Below are positions 41,251-53,821 of a DNA stretch of 64,000 nt, piece by piece. The notes under the pieces are model-generated. The model had not been told where the DNA came from. It made no database searches and worked only from the letters and a program-made list of their open reading frames with translations. A program made the position numbers and the translations under genes. The stretch's first letter is position 1. Each line of letters opens with the position of its first letter. The stretch comes from UBA2862 sp045658005 (GTDB lineage: Bacteria > Bacillota > Clostridia > Christensenellales > Aristaeellaceae), in the NCBI GenBank assembly GCA_045658005.1, contig JAZOUD010000125.1, positions 48,245-112,244 of the forward strand, in the 5' to 3' direction.

Positions 41251-43683
41251 TTACCGGATGTCGTACACGCTGCGGGCGTAGAGGGTCGTTGGGGTGCCGC
41301 GCAGTATGCGCACGTGCCGTTCCTCGGCATTCATGTCGAAGAAGTTGTCCTCCAGCAGCACGTCCGGGCCGCATTGCAGCTCGACGCTGCGGGCGTAGGC
41401 CTTCGCGGAGACGATGACTTCGTTCCCCTCGACGCGGGCCTCCAGCTGCGGGTCGAGGAATTTGAAGTGCTTCGGCGGGCAGAACAGCACGCTGCCGCCG
41501 CCCGCGTATTCGCCGGCTTCGTCCAGCAGCTCATAGGCGTAGTAGCAGCCGTAGGTGTCCTCGTCGTGAAAGTCCTGGGCCTCCAGCCAGACGGTGGACA
41601 TCGGCGGCACATGCACGTCGAAGCGGCCCTCCCGGATCACCGAGGCGTCGGGCCGCCGCAGCGACCACCACGCGGTGCCGTTGAAGGGCTCGCGCGTCTC
41701 GTTGCTGACGTTCAGCCGGGCGGTCTTCTTCAAATCGAAGGGCTCGGCGTTGACGTTGGTGTTCTGGGACAGCACGCCCTCCTCGTGGCAGGAGATCAGC
41801 ACCGGCGCGAAGAAGCGCTTCTCGTAGTAGTGCAGGGCCTTCCAGCGGCCGTAGTAGTCGATGGACGCCCAGCTAACCACCGGCCAGCAGTCGTTCAGCT
41901 GCCAGACCACCGCGCCCATGCAGCGGTTGCCACCCCGGTTGCGCCGCCAGTGCTCCACGCCGTACTGCATGGCCTGGGCCTGCAGTAGCTGGGAGGCGTA
42001 GACGAAGGCGTCCAGCGTGGCGGGGTATTTGTACATCTGGGAAAGGTAGCTGGCGATGCGCCCGTTGGCGGAGGCGTTGCGCTGGTGCTTCTCCATCACA
42101 TAGGAGAAGGCGTTGCGGTCCTCCGGCAGGGTAAAGCTGTCGATGGTAGCCATGCAGGGGAAGGACTGGAAGCCGAATTCCGACACGTAGCGGAACAGGT
42201 AGTTGCGATAGTCGGTGAAGGGCTTCAGGCCGTGCCACACGTCCCAGTAGTGCACGTCGCCCCGGTTCGGGTCCTGGGGCTCGTCGAAGCTGCCGCCGCT
42301 GGAGGGGGATGCCGGCCAGTAGAAGGTGTCCGGGTCCTCCGCCTTCAGCACCTGTGGAATGATGTATTCGTACATCTTGATGTAGTCCGCCGCCTGGCGC
42401 TTGCTGGACACCCACTCGCCCACGGCCACGAACTGCTCCATCTCGTTGTTGCCGCACCACAGGGCCAGGGAGGCGTGGTGGCGCAGCCGGCGGATGTTGT
42501 CCACGAACTCGGCGCGGATGTTGGCCTCGAAGGCGTCGGTCAGGTCGTACACGGCGCAGGCGAACATGAAGTCCTGCCAGACCAGCAGGCCCAGCTCGTC
42601 GCAGGCGTCGTAGAACCAGTCGTCGGGATAGTAGCCGCCGCCCCAGACGCGCACGCAGTTGAAGTTGGCCAGCTTCGCGTCCTCCAGCAGCCGCCGGCTG
42701 CGTTCGGGCGTCACCCGGGGCAGCAGGTTGTCCTCGGGGATGTAATCCGCGCCCATGGCGAACACGTCCACGCCGTTGACGGTGTGGCAGAAGCTCTCGC
42801 CCCACTGGTCCTTTTTGCGGGTGACGGTCAGCGTGCGCAGGCCGACGCGCTTTTCCTGGCAGTCCAGTTCAGCGTCGCCCTTGCACAGCGCCACGCGCAC
42901 GGCGTACAGCGGCTGCTCGCCCAGGCCGTTGGGCCACCACAGCATGGGATTTTCGATTACGATTTCACAGTGCGCGCCCCTCGCCTTGAAGGCCTTTCCG
43001 TCCGGCGCTGTGACGGTGACGAACACCTCCAGGCCGTCGGCGCTGCCGTCGATGCCGGTGTCGACCGCGCAGGTCACCCGGCCCTCCCCGTGCCTCTGGC
43101 GGATGTGGACCTGTTCGATGCGGGCGGTCTCAATGCCCAGAATGCAGATGTCCCGCCAGATGCCGGCGTCGGGCAGCCGGGGGCCCCAGTCCCAGCCGAA
43201 CATGCAGTGGGCCTTGCGGATGTGGGGGAAGCCCACCATCGCGTCGGAGGTGCCGTCGGCCCGGCTCTGGGCGTAGGCCTCGCGGATGAAGCGCGTCGGC
43301 GAGTGGAACACCACCTCGACGGTGTTTTCGCCGGGGCGCAGCAGGCCCTTCACGTCGTACTCCCAGGTGCGGTGCATGTTGTCCGCCGAACCCACGGCCA
43401 CGCCGTTGACCGAAATATCCGCCAGCGTGTCCAGGCCCTCGCAGCGCAGCAGCACCCGGTCGCAGTCCTTAAGCCCATCGGGCACGGTAAAGGCACGGCT
43501 ATAGGTAAAATCGTTCTCCATCAGCTTCAGCGCTTCGGTTTCGTTGTCCCGCCAGAACGGATCGGGTATCTCTCCGGCGGCCAACAGGTCGTGGTAAACC
43601 GAGCCCGGCACGGTGGCCGGCACGGCATGGTCCCACTGGGAAACCGCTAAAGTCCAATCGCCATTCAGTGACAGCTTTCGCAT
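41251..43683 (-). CDS. GH2 beta-mannosidase-type glycosidase
   Basis: Starts at 43683 behind GGGAGGAAT on the minus strand; 810 residues, no signal peptide. The N-terminal sugar-binding sandwich (LSLNGDWTLAVSQWDHAVPA, VPGSVYHDLLAAGEIPDPFW) is characteristic of beta-mannosidases. The acid/base Glu lies in LWCGNNEMEQF near 414 and the nucleophile Glu in YVSEFGFQSFP near 502. It should release terminal beta-mannose or a related sugar. The gene has a consensus promoter (43746-43774) and lies divergent from an ABC importer. Confidence 0.9.
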   Translation of the reverse strand: MRKLSLNGDWTLAVSQWDHAVPATVPGSVYHDLLAAGEIPDPFWRDNETEALKLMENDFTYSRAFTVPDGLKDCDRVLLRCEGLDTLADISVNGVAVGSADNMHRTWEYDVKGLLRPGENTVEVVFHSPTRFIREAYAQSRADGTSDAMVGFPHIRKAHCMFGWDWGPRLPDAGIWRDICILGIETARIEQVHIRQRHGEGRVTCAVDTGIDGSADGLEVFVTVTAPDGKAFKARGAHCEIVIENPMLWWPNGLGEQPLYAVRVALCKGDAELDCQEKRVGLRTLTVTRKKDQWGESFCHTVNGVDVFAMGADYIPEDNLLPRVTPERSRRLLEDAKLANFNCVRVWGGGYYPDDWFYDACDELGLLVWQDFMFACAVYDLTDAFEANIRAEFVDNIRRLRHHASLALWCGNNEMEQFVAVGEWVSSKRQAADYIKMYEYIIPQVLKAEDPDTFYWPASPSSGGSFDEPQDPNRGDVHYWDVWHGLKPFTDYRNYLFRYVSEFGFQSFPCMATIDSFTLPEDRNAFSYVMEKHQRNASANGRIASYLSQMYKYPATLDAFVYASQLLQAQAMQYGVEHWRRNRGGNRCMGAVVWQLNDCWPVVSWASIDYYGRWKALHYYEKRFFAPVLISCHEEGVLSQNTNVNAEPFDLKKTARLNVSNETREPFNGTAWWSLRRPDASVIREGRFDVHVPPMSTVWLEAQDFHDEDTYGCYYAYELLDEAGEYAGGGSVLFCPPKHFKFLDPQLEARVEGNEVIVSAKAYARSVELQCGPDVLLEDNFFDMNAEERHVRILRGTPTTLYARSVYDIR

Positions 43684-43745
43684 CGTGATTCCTCCCGGCG
43701 CGGGGGATGTATTCTGATTCAGGCCCCTTCGCTCCCATATGATAC

Positions 43746-43774
43746 AATATACTTCATTTTGTTACATTCGTCAA
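43746..43774 (-). promoter_or_regulatory. Promoter of GH2 (and GH3) genes
   Basis: On the minus strand TTGACG (43769-43774) and TATATT (43746-43751) are 17 bases apart. The -35 box ends one base before the ATG of the divergent ABC permease. Confidence 0.7.
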
Positions 43775-43775
43775 T

Positions 43776-44795
43776 ATGGCCGCGTCCATATTATTACATG
43801 TAAGGAAATACCTGAAGAAAAAAATATTCTGGTTCATCGTGACCTTTATCGCGGCCATTATATTGAACTTTATACTGCCCCGCATGATGCCGGGCGATCC
43901 GGTGAACGCCATCGTCGGCAAGAGCATCAGCCCTGGCGCCACCGCCGAGCAGGTGCAGGAGCAGATCGCGTTCTACAAGCACCAGTTCGGGCTGGACAAG
44001 AGCCTCCTGGGCCAGTTCGGGGATTTCGTGAAGAACGCCATTAAGGGCACCTTCGGCGTCAGCTACAACCAGTATCCCCGCACGGTGTCCGACATCATTG
44101 GCAGCGGCATCTGGTGGACCATCGCCCTGCAGCTGCCGGCCATACTGGTGGGCTGGATCCTCGGCAACCTGCTGGGCGCGGTCGCGGCCTACAAGCGGGG
44201 GATATGGGACAAGGTGTTTATGCCGGCAAGCCTTTTCCTCAGCGCGATCCCGGCCTTTGGCGCGGCCGTCATACTGCTGGTGGTATTCGCCGTCAACCTG
44301 AAGATCGCCCCCGTCAACGGCGCCTATGACCCGGGCATGATCCCCAGCTTCTCCCCGAAGTTTATCGCCTCCGTCATCGCCCACTATCAGCTGCCCTTCT
44401 GGTCCATCGTGATCATCTCCATCGGCGGCCAGGCGGTGGGCATGCGCTCCATGTCCATCTACGAATTGAATGCGGATTACGTGAAGTACGCCCGCTTCCT
44501 GGGTATCAAGGATTCCAGGATCGTTCGCTATGTGTTCCGAAACGCCATGCTGCCCCAGGTCACGGGCCTGGCGATGTCCATCGGCTCGATGGTCGGCGGC
44601 GCGCTGGTGGCGGAGACCATCTTCAGCTATCCCGGCCTGGGCATGGCGATGCTGAACGCGATCGGCAGCTCCGACTACCCGGTGATCTCGGCCATCACGC
44701 TGATCATCACCGTCATGGTGCTGCTGGCCTCATTCCTGCTGGATATCATCTATGCGTTCATTGACCCGCGGGTCAAGGCTGCTCAGTTTGAATAA
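43776..44795 (+). CDS. ABC permease, oligopeptide/oligosaccharide type, first subunit
   Basis: The ATG at 43776 is the first in-frame start, but no ribosome binding site precedes it. The 339-residue product is a DppB-like permease: VRKYLKKKIFWFIVTFIAAI, LPRMMPGDPVNAIVGKSISP, and the cytosolic loop YVKYARFLGIKDSRIVRYVF. Its place beside GH2/GH3 genes suggests oligosaccharide uptake, as for several cluster C importers of plant glycans. No substrate-binding protein gene is in the operon, and the upstream junction looks truncated. Confidence 0.82.
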   Translation: MAASILLHVRKYLKKKIFWFIVTFIAAIILNFILPRMMPGDPVNAIVGKSISPGATAEQVQEQIAFYKHQFGLDKSLLGQFGDFVKNAIKGTFGVSYNQYPRTVSDIIGSGIWWTIALQLPAILVGWILGNLLGAVAAYKRGIWDKVFMPASLFLSAIPAFGAAVILLVVFAVNLKIAPVNGAYDPGMIPSFSPKFIASVIAHYQLPFWSIVIISIGGQAVGMRSMSIYELNADYVKYARFLGIKDSRIVRYVFRNAMLPQVTGLAMSIGSMVGGALVAETIFSYPGLGMAMLNAIGSSDYPVISAITLIITVMVLLASFLLDIIYAFIDPRVKAAQFE

Positions 44796-44810
44796 GGAGG
44801 TGGGTCGGGC

Positions 44811-46073
44811 ATGAAAAACACATTGAAATCCGTATTCCATTCTCCCCGCTTTGTGGTCGGCTTCGTCATCTTCATGGCGATTCTGCTGACGACGCTGATT
44901 TATCCATTCTTCGTTACCCGCGACCCGCTGCAGGGCCTGGGCAAGGGCTTCCTGTCCCCTGGCACCTATGTCTCCGTCTATGACGCCAATACGGCCGAAA
45001 CCTACCGTGTGGAGCTGCCCGAGGCCAACGCCAACCGCATGGAGAGCATCGTTCCCATGGAGGACCGCGTGACCATCATAGAGTTTCTGAACGCGAAGGG
45101 CGTGGACGTTTCACACCTGACCACGGACAACAGCGACGTTACCGAGCTGGTATCCCTGTGGAAGGAGAACTATGACGAGGCCGACGTGAAAAAGTCCAAG
45201 TACCCGGGCTTCACCACCCAGGCCAAGCGCAAGGCGCTGGCCAGGCTGGACAAGCGCCTGAGCGGCGACCAGTCCCTGGCGGCCATGAACGTCACCCTGG
45301 GTGACGGAGAGGACGCTGCCGCCACAAAGGTGGCTGATACCGACTACGTCAAGGTGAGCGAGGTCGCCAATGCCATCACACTGCCGCTGGGCACCGACAA
45401 CTTCGGCCGCGATACGCTGACGGAGCTCGTCAAGGCCACGGGCGTCTCGCTGCTGATCGGCCTGATCGCCGGCACGGTGGCAACGCTGCTGGGCCTGATC
45501 GTGGGATTGCTCGCCGGTTACGTGGGCGGCGTGCTGGACGACATCCTGATGTTTATCGCCAACCTGTTCACCGTCATTCCCGGCTTCGTACTGCTGATTT
45601 TGATCTACTATTCCATCGGCCAGTCCGCCCGTGGCGTCACCACCTGCGCCCTGGTCATCGGCTTTACCAGCTGGGTGTGGACGGCCCGTTCCGTGCGCTC
45701 ACAGGTCATCAGCCTGAGAAACCGCGACCACGTGAACCTGTCCAAGCTCTCCGGCCACAGCCTTTTTCGCATCGTGCTTACCGACATCCTGCCCTACATC
45801 GCCTCCTACGTGGTGATGGCCTTCATCCTCCAGGTCTCCAGCGGCATCCTGGCCGAAGCGCAGCTGTCGCTGCTGGGCCTGGGCCCGAAGACCACCGAGG
45901 TGCCCACGCTGGGCCTGATGATGAACTGGGCCAAGCTGTTCGGCGCGTACACCTCTTCGAACGCCTGGTGGGCCTACTTCCCGGTCATCCTCGTGATTGC
46001 CCTCATTTCATTCTCGCTGAACCTGATGAATACCGGCCTGGACCAGGTATTCAACCCGGCCCTTAGAGATTAG
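44811..46073 (+). CDS. ABC permease, second subunit, with long periplasmic insert
   Basis: The ATG at 44811 follows AAGGAGGTG. The product is 420 residues, about 130 longer than the usual DppC type. After the first membrane span a region of about 130 polar residues (roughly 40-185, for example VYDANTAETYRVELPEANAN) faces outward before the canonical GTDNFGRDTLTELVKATG. The remainder has the loop NLSKLSGHSLFRIVLTDILP and LSLLGLGPKTTEVPTLGLMM. This long insert is known in sugar-linked relatives and may help contact the binding protein. Confidence 0.85.
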   Translation: MKNTLKSVFHSPRFVVGFVIFMAILLTTLIYPFFVTRDPLQGLGKGFLSPGTYVSVYDANTAETYRVELPEANANRMESIVPMEDRVTIIEFLNAKGVDVSHLTTDNSDVTELVSLWKENYDEADVKKSKYPGFTTQAKRKALARLDKRLSGDQSLAAMNVTLGDGEDAAATKVADTDYVKVSEVANAITLPLGTDNFGRDTLTELVKATGVSLLIGLIAGTVATLLGLIVGLLAGYVGGVLDDILMFIANLFTVIPGFVLLILIYYSIGQSARGVTTCALVIGFTSWVWTARSVRSQVISLRNRDHVNLSKLSGHSLFRIVLTDILPYIASYVVMAFILQVSSGILAEAQLSLLGLGPKTTEVPTLGLMMNWAKLFGAYTSSNAWWAYFPVILVIALISFSLNLMNTGLDQVFNPALRD

Positions 46074-46088
46074 AGGAGGAGTGACGAT

Positions 46089-47168
<1,080 letters not shown>

Positions 47169-47171
47169 CCG

Positions 47172-48011
47172 GTGAGCGAAACGAAAACCATGCGCCGGGA
47201 TTTGGCAAGCGCGCCGTCCTGCCTGAAGGGTGTCGGTGTGACCCGGTATTTCCAAACCGGCAAGGTCATCACCAAGGCCGTGGACCATGTGGACTTCGAC
47301 TTCCACGAGGGCGAGCTGGTGAGCATCGTGGGCGAATCCGGCTCCGGCAAGACCACCCTGTCGAAGATGCTGCTGGGCCTTTTGAAGGAGACGGACGGCC
47401 ATATCTTCTTCCAGGGCAAGCCCAGGGACATCTCCAGCCGGGCCAAGCTGAAAGAATACTGGTCGGGCATACAGGCCATCTTCCAGGACCCCTTCTCCTC
47501 CTTCAACACCTTCAACAAGATCGACACCGTGCTGCTGGACTGCATCCACATGCGGGGCGGCAAGAGCCTGCCGAAGGAAAAGAAGGTCGAGATGATGACG
47601 GAGGCCTGCTCCTTCGTCAACCTGAAGTTCGCCGAGCTGACCAACAAGTACCCCTTCGAGCTGTCCGGCGGCCAGATGCAGCGCCTGATGATCGCCCGCA
47701 TCTTCCTGCTGAAGCCCAAGATCCTGCTGGCCGACGAGCCCACCTCGATGATCGACGCCTGCTCCCGCGCCACGATACTGGATATGCTGCTGCAGCTGAG
47801 GGATGAGATCGGCATGACCGTCATATTCATCACCCACGACATTGGCCTGGCCTACTACATCTCCGACAGCATCTACATCATGGAGCACGGCAAGTTCGTG
47901 GAAAGCGGCCCCGCCGACGAGGTGATCCTGCACCCCAAGGCCCCCTACACCCGCCGCCTGATCAACGACGTGCCGAAGATCCACGAGGCGTGGGACCTCT
48001 CCACGGTGTAA
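47172..48011 (+). CDS. ABC ATPase, DppF/OppF type
   Basis: A GTG at 47172 starts 3 bases after the preceding stop. The product is 279 residues: Walker A GESGSGKTT near 55, signature LSGGQMQRLMIARI near 164, Walker B ILLADEPTSMIDA near 184. Second nucleotide-binding subunit; last gene of the importer operon, followed by gene-free DNA holding a dispersed repeat. Confidence 0.88.
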   Translation: MSETKTMRRDLASAPSCLKGVGVTRYFQTGKVITKAVDHVDFDFHEGELVSIVGESGSGKTTLSKMLLGLLKETDGHIFFQGKPRDISSRAKLKEYWSGIQAIFQDPFSSFNTFNKIDTVLLDCIHMRGGKSLPKEKKVEMMTEACSFVNLKFAELTNKYPFELSGGQMQRLMIARIFLLKPKILLADEPTSMIDACSRATILDMLLQLRDEIGMTVIFITHDIGLAYYISDSIYIMEHGKFVESGPADEVILHPKAPYTRRLINDVPKIHEAWDLSTV

Positions 48012-48331
48012 GGCCGAGAGACAAAGAACAGATCCCCTTATCCGATATCATAACGGAGGAAATGCTGCTGTACAACTTCTGCGCCTTTGCGCTGCAAATG
48101 CCGCTGGGACTGGCGTTGTGGGACAAGGGGACGGTTCTTCTGTCCCGGTTGAGCGCGCATTTCGGCTGGAAAGTGGGACAAGAGAACCGTCCCCTTGTCC
48201 CACGATGATTGCCGTATCGCTGGGCGTGAGACGGTTCTGTGAAAAGGAAGTGAAAACCAGGGCGGTTCAGTTGAAAACCGGGCCGTTTATATGCAAAATG
48301 GAATCATCCCAATGACGAGGAGGTTTTTTCC
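48012..48331. other. Gene-free stretch with a dispersed repeat
   Basis: No intact gene. At 48043-48117 a short frame (DIITEEMLLYNFCAFALQMP, LGLAL) may be the remains of a gene cut by the repeat that begins at 48118. Sequence after the repeat contains two near-copies of GTTCAGTTGAAAACCGGG-like text and the GAGGAGG site for the gene at 48332. Confidence 0.4.
48118..48203. repeat. Dispersed palindromic repeat, copy B
   Basis: 86 bases, almost identical to copy A at 38736. It has GTGGGACAAGGGGACGGTTC at the left, its reverse complement at the right and the middle word TTGAGCGCGCAT. Near identity of copies 9.4 kb apart implies recent duplication or gene conversion. Confidence 0.9.
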
Positions 48332-48958
48332 ATGAAGAAGCGTATGACGGCGATGTTGCTGGTGACGGTGCTGCTGGTGCTCTGCGCGGTCCCCGCGCTG
48401 GCCGTGGCGCCAAAGGTGCAGAGGACGGAGTATGAGGGCAACGGCGTGGTGGAGGTGGATTTTTCCGCTTCGAAGGTGACCTACAGGAACCCCGCGGTGG
48501 CCGTTAAGGACGCCGACGGCAGGAAACTGACGGCGAAGATCACCCACAAGGACGACGACGACCTCACCTTCAAGGTCAGCGGCATCGTGGCCGGGACCAG
48601 CTATACCTATACGATCACCGGCGTCCGCAAGGGAAGCAGCGGAACCTTCGGCAAGGTAAAGGGCAGCTTTACGACCCCGTCCGAAAAGCCCGCCATCACA
48701 AAGGTGAAGTATGACAAGGCGGACAAGGAGCTTGAGATCGATTTTGCCACGAAGGTCCAGTTCAAGAACCTGAAGGTCACGGTCAAGGACAACGCCGGCA
48801 ACAAGCTGACTGTCAGGAAGATCGAAAAGGGCGACGACGACCTGGAGGTCAGGGTGGCAGGCATGAAGAAGGGCGGCAAGTACACGGTGACCGTCTCTGG
48901 CGTCCGGGTGAAGGGCGTTGGAAAATACATCAAGGTGTCGAAGACCTTCGTCGCATAA
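48332..48958 (+). CDS. Secreted lysine-rich protein with two Ig/FnIII-like repeats
   Basis: The ATG at 48332 follows GAGGAGG. The product is 208 residues. A signal peptide (MKKRMTAMLLVTVLLVLCAV, cleavage near ALA-VAP) is followed by two similar beta-rich repeats of about 90 residues: VVEVDFSASKVTYRNPAVAV...KDDDDLTFKVSGIVAGTSYT and LEIDFATKVQFKNLKVTV...KGDDDLEVRVAGMKKGGKYT. Both share a D-D-D-L turn and a G-Y/S-TYTITG/VTVSG strand. The domains resemble extracellular adhesion modules. There is no anchor motif. Family unknown. Confidence 0.75.
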   Translation: MKKRMTAMLLVTVLLVLCAVPALAVAPKVQRTEYEGNGVVEVDFSASKVTYRNPAVAVKDADGRKLTAKITHKDDDDLTFKVSGIVAGTSYTYTITGVRKGSSGTFGKVKGSFTTPSEKPAITKVKYDKADKELEIDFATKVQFKNLKVTVKDNAGNKLTVRKIEKGDDDLEVRVAGMKKGGKYTVTVSGVRVKGVGKYIKVSKTFVA

Positions 48959-49019
48959 TCCGGTTTCCGCATTCGGACGGCAGATGCGCCGGAAGGCACA
49001 GTTTCACATATTCCCTCAT

Positions 49020-49052
49020 GGCCCCGGTTGGCAGTGTCCCGCCGGGGCCTTT
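49020..49052 (+). terminator. Terminator after secreted repeat protein
   Basis: GGCCCCGG (49020-49027) pairs with CCGGGGCC (49042-49049), followed by TTT. Confidence 0.65.
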
Positions 49053-49154
49053 GACCATAACATTTTCTTATATGCCCAAAAAGTCTTGTTGTTTTAACCT
49101 GCGTGTAGTATAAGGAATCGAGACCCTATCAAAATTGTACCGGGGGGATGAGTA

Positions 49155-51785
<2,631 letters not shown>

Positions 51786-51799
51786 TTTGAGGAAACAAT

Positions 51800-53617
51800 A
51801 TGCAGATGATCAGTATGATTCTCTCCCTGCTGTGTGGCGTCGCGCTGTTCCTGTTTGGCATGTCGCTGATGGGAGACGGGCTTAAGAGCGTAGCGGGGAA
51901 CAAACTGGAGATATTCCTGTACAGGATGACCAACACGCCCTTGAAGGGCATTCTCCTGGGCATGGGCGTCACGTCGGTGATCCAGTCCTCCTCCGCCACC
52001 ACGGTCATGGTCATCGGCTTTGTCAATTCAGGATTGATGAAGCTCCACCAGGCCATCGCCATCACCCTTGGCGCCAACATCGGCACGAGCATCACGGGCT
52101 GGATCCTGTGCCTGTCCTATATCGAGGGCTCGGCCGGCATCGCGAAGCTGCTCTCGTCGGCGACCATCAGCGCCATAGCCGCCATCGCGGGCATACTGTG
52201 CAGGATGCTCTCCAAGAGGAGCGTACACAGGAGCCTCGGCAATATCCTGCTGGGCTTTGCCATCCTGATGGTGGGCATGCAGATGATGAGCGCGGCCGTC
52301 TCGCCGCTGAAGGACAGCGCCGTCTTCACCAGGACCATCACGATGTTCGCCAATCCCCTTCTGGGCATCCTGCTGGGCATCGTGATGACCGCCATTCTGC
52401 AAAGCGCGTCGGCGTCCATAGGTATCCTTCAGGCGCTGTCCGTGACCGGGGCCCTGACCTTCGCCACCGCGTTCCCGGTGATCCTGGGCATCGGCGTCGG
52501 CGCGTCCTGCCCGGTGATGCTCTCCGCCATCGGGGCCAACAAGAACGGCAAGCGCACGGCGCTCGCTTACCTGCTGGAAAACCTGTTCGGCATGGTGATC
52601 TGGCTGGTTGGGTTCTATGCCCTGAACGCGGCTTTCAGGTTTTCGTTTGTGGACATGACCGTCAATCCGGTGCTGATCGCGATGATCAACTCTGCCGTGC
52701 GCATCGTCACGGCCATATGCCTGTTCCCCTTTATAGGGGCGATGGAAAAGCTGCTGATGCTGCTGGTCAGGGATTCGGCGGAGGACCTGGAGGACATCGC
52801 CGACAGCGCGGACTTCGACCTGCTGGAGGAGCGCCTTTTGAACATGCCGGCGCTGGCCCTGGGCCAGGTGGAGCGGGTGGTCAACGGCATGTCCAGGAAG
52901 GTCCGCAAGAACGTCGGGCGGGCACTCAACCTGATCCAGACCTTTTCCCGGGAGAAGTTTGAAAAGGTGCAGCGCAAGGAGGACCTGATCGACAAATACG
53001 AATCCAAGACGGGCGAGTACCTGATCCAGCTTTCCAAACAGCGAATGGATTCAAAGCAGACCCGGAGGGTCACCATGCTGCTGCGCACGGTGGGCGACCT
53101 GGAGCGGATCGGCGACTACGCCTCCAATATCGCCCGGGTGACCAACCAGACCAACGATGAGAATATCACCTTCTCCGAGGACGCCCAGAGGGACCTGAAC
53201 GTCGCCATACAGGCCGAGCGGGACCTGGTCAACGACACCATGAGGTCGTTCCAAGAGAATGATCTGCAGACCGCCATGTGCATCAAGCCCCGTTCCGCCG
53301 GCCTGTCCTATCTCTGTGAGATACTGAAGGCCCGGCATATCGGCAGGCTTTCCCGGGGGGAGTGCAATCTCACCCAGGGCACCGCTTATACGGAGCTCTT
53401 GAACAGCTTTGAGCGGATTGCCTCCCACTGCGTGGCCGTTTCGGGCGTGGTGCGCAGGGAACACCAGGCCCACCCGGACTATCACGTGCATTCGGCAAAG
53501 GCCTTCGAGCTGAGCGAAGCGCAGTATCAGCAGATCTATGAGGATTTTCTGGCCAAATACGACGTGCTGAGCAACGAAGAGCGCCCCCTCAGCGTGGAAG
53601 ACGAAGCGGTGCAATGA
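51800..53617 (+). CDS. Na/phosphate symporter with PhoU domain
   Basis: The ATG at 51800 has TGAGGAA upstream. The product is 605 residues of the NptA/YjbB type. The two inverted transport repeats carry QSSSATTVMVIGFVNSGLM near 61 and LQSASASIGILQALSVTG near 200. From about residue 335 a PhoU-like helical domain follows (LLRTVGDLERIGDYASNIAR). It imports or exports phosphate with Na+. Coupling to a Ca2+-type pump suggests joint handling of calcium and phosphate. Confidence 0.88.
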   Translation: MQMISMILSLLCGVALFLFGMSLMGDGLKSVAGNKLEIFLYRMTNTPLKGILLGMGVTSVIQSSSATTVMVIGFVNSGLMKLHQAIAITLGANIGTSITGWILCLSYIEGSAGIAKLLSSATISAIAAIAGILCRMLSKRSVHRSLGNILLGFAILMVGMQMMSAAVSPLKDSAVFTRTITMFANPLLGILLGIVMTAILQSASASIGILQALSVTGALTFATAFPVILGIGVGASCPVMLSAIGANKNGKRTALAYLLENLFGMVIWLVGFYALNAAFRFSFVDMTVNPVLIAMINSAVRIVTAICLFPFIGAMEKLLMLLVRDSAEDLEDIADSADFDLLEERLLNMPALALGQVERVVNGMSRKVRKNVGRALNLIQTFSREKFEKVQRKEDLIDKYESKTGEYLIQLSKQRMDSKQTRRVTMLLRTVGDLERIGDYASNIARVTNQTNDENITFSEDAQRDLNVAIQAERDLVNDTMRSFQENDLQTAMCIKPRSAGLSYLCEILKARHIGRLSRGECNLTQGTAYTELLNSFERIASHCVAVSGVVRREHQAHPDYHVHSAKAFELSEAQYQQIYEDFLAKYDVLSNEERPLSVEDEAVQ

Positions 53618-53642
53618 GAATTCATTTTTCATGTCACGCATC

Positions 53643-53671
53643 TTGAAAACAGGAGCCCGACGATGTATAAT
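53643..53671 (+). promoter_or_regulatory. Promoter upstream of ABC exporter operon
   Basis: TTGAAA (53643-53648) and TATAAT (53666-53671) are 17 bases apart. The word GCTAACTAAC follows at 53679-53688 in the expected initiation region and may be an operator half. Confidence 0.65.
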
Positions 53672-53699
53672 AGTAAATGCTAACTAACAAAACCTCTTC

Positions 53700-53752
53700 G
53701 CCCATCGTGCAGTGCGCCGGAGATGGACGGCTGTGCGGTGGGCTTTTGCTTT
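53700..53752 (+). terminator. Leader terminator/attenuator before ABC exporter
   Basis: Arms 53700-53713 and 53730-53743 pair over 14 positions (five wobble), followed by TTTTGCTTT. Because a promoter lies upstream and the ABC genes 70 bases downstream, it may act as an attenuator. Confidence 0.6.
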
Positions 53753-53760
53753 GGTTAATG

Positions 53761-53772
53761 GTTAGAACTAAC
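53761..53772. promoter_or_regulatory. Palindromic operator-like site GTTAGAACTAAC
   Basis: A perfect palindrome with a 2-base centre, followed by TAATAT, a possible -10 box of a second promoter (TTGGTT 16 bases earlier). It shares the CTAAC word with 53679-53688. Such sites typically bind MarR or TetR repressors. Confidence 0.5.
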
Positions 53773-53821
53773 TAATATATTCAGCTGATCGGCAAACCCA
53801 ACCGGCGGTTCGGAGGGAAGC

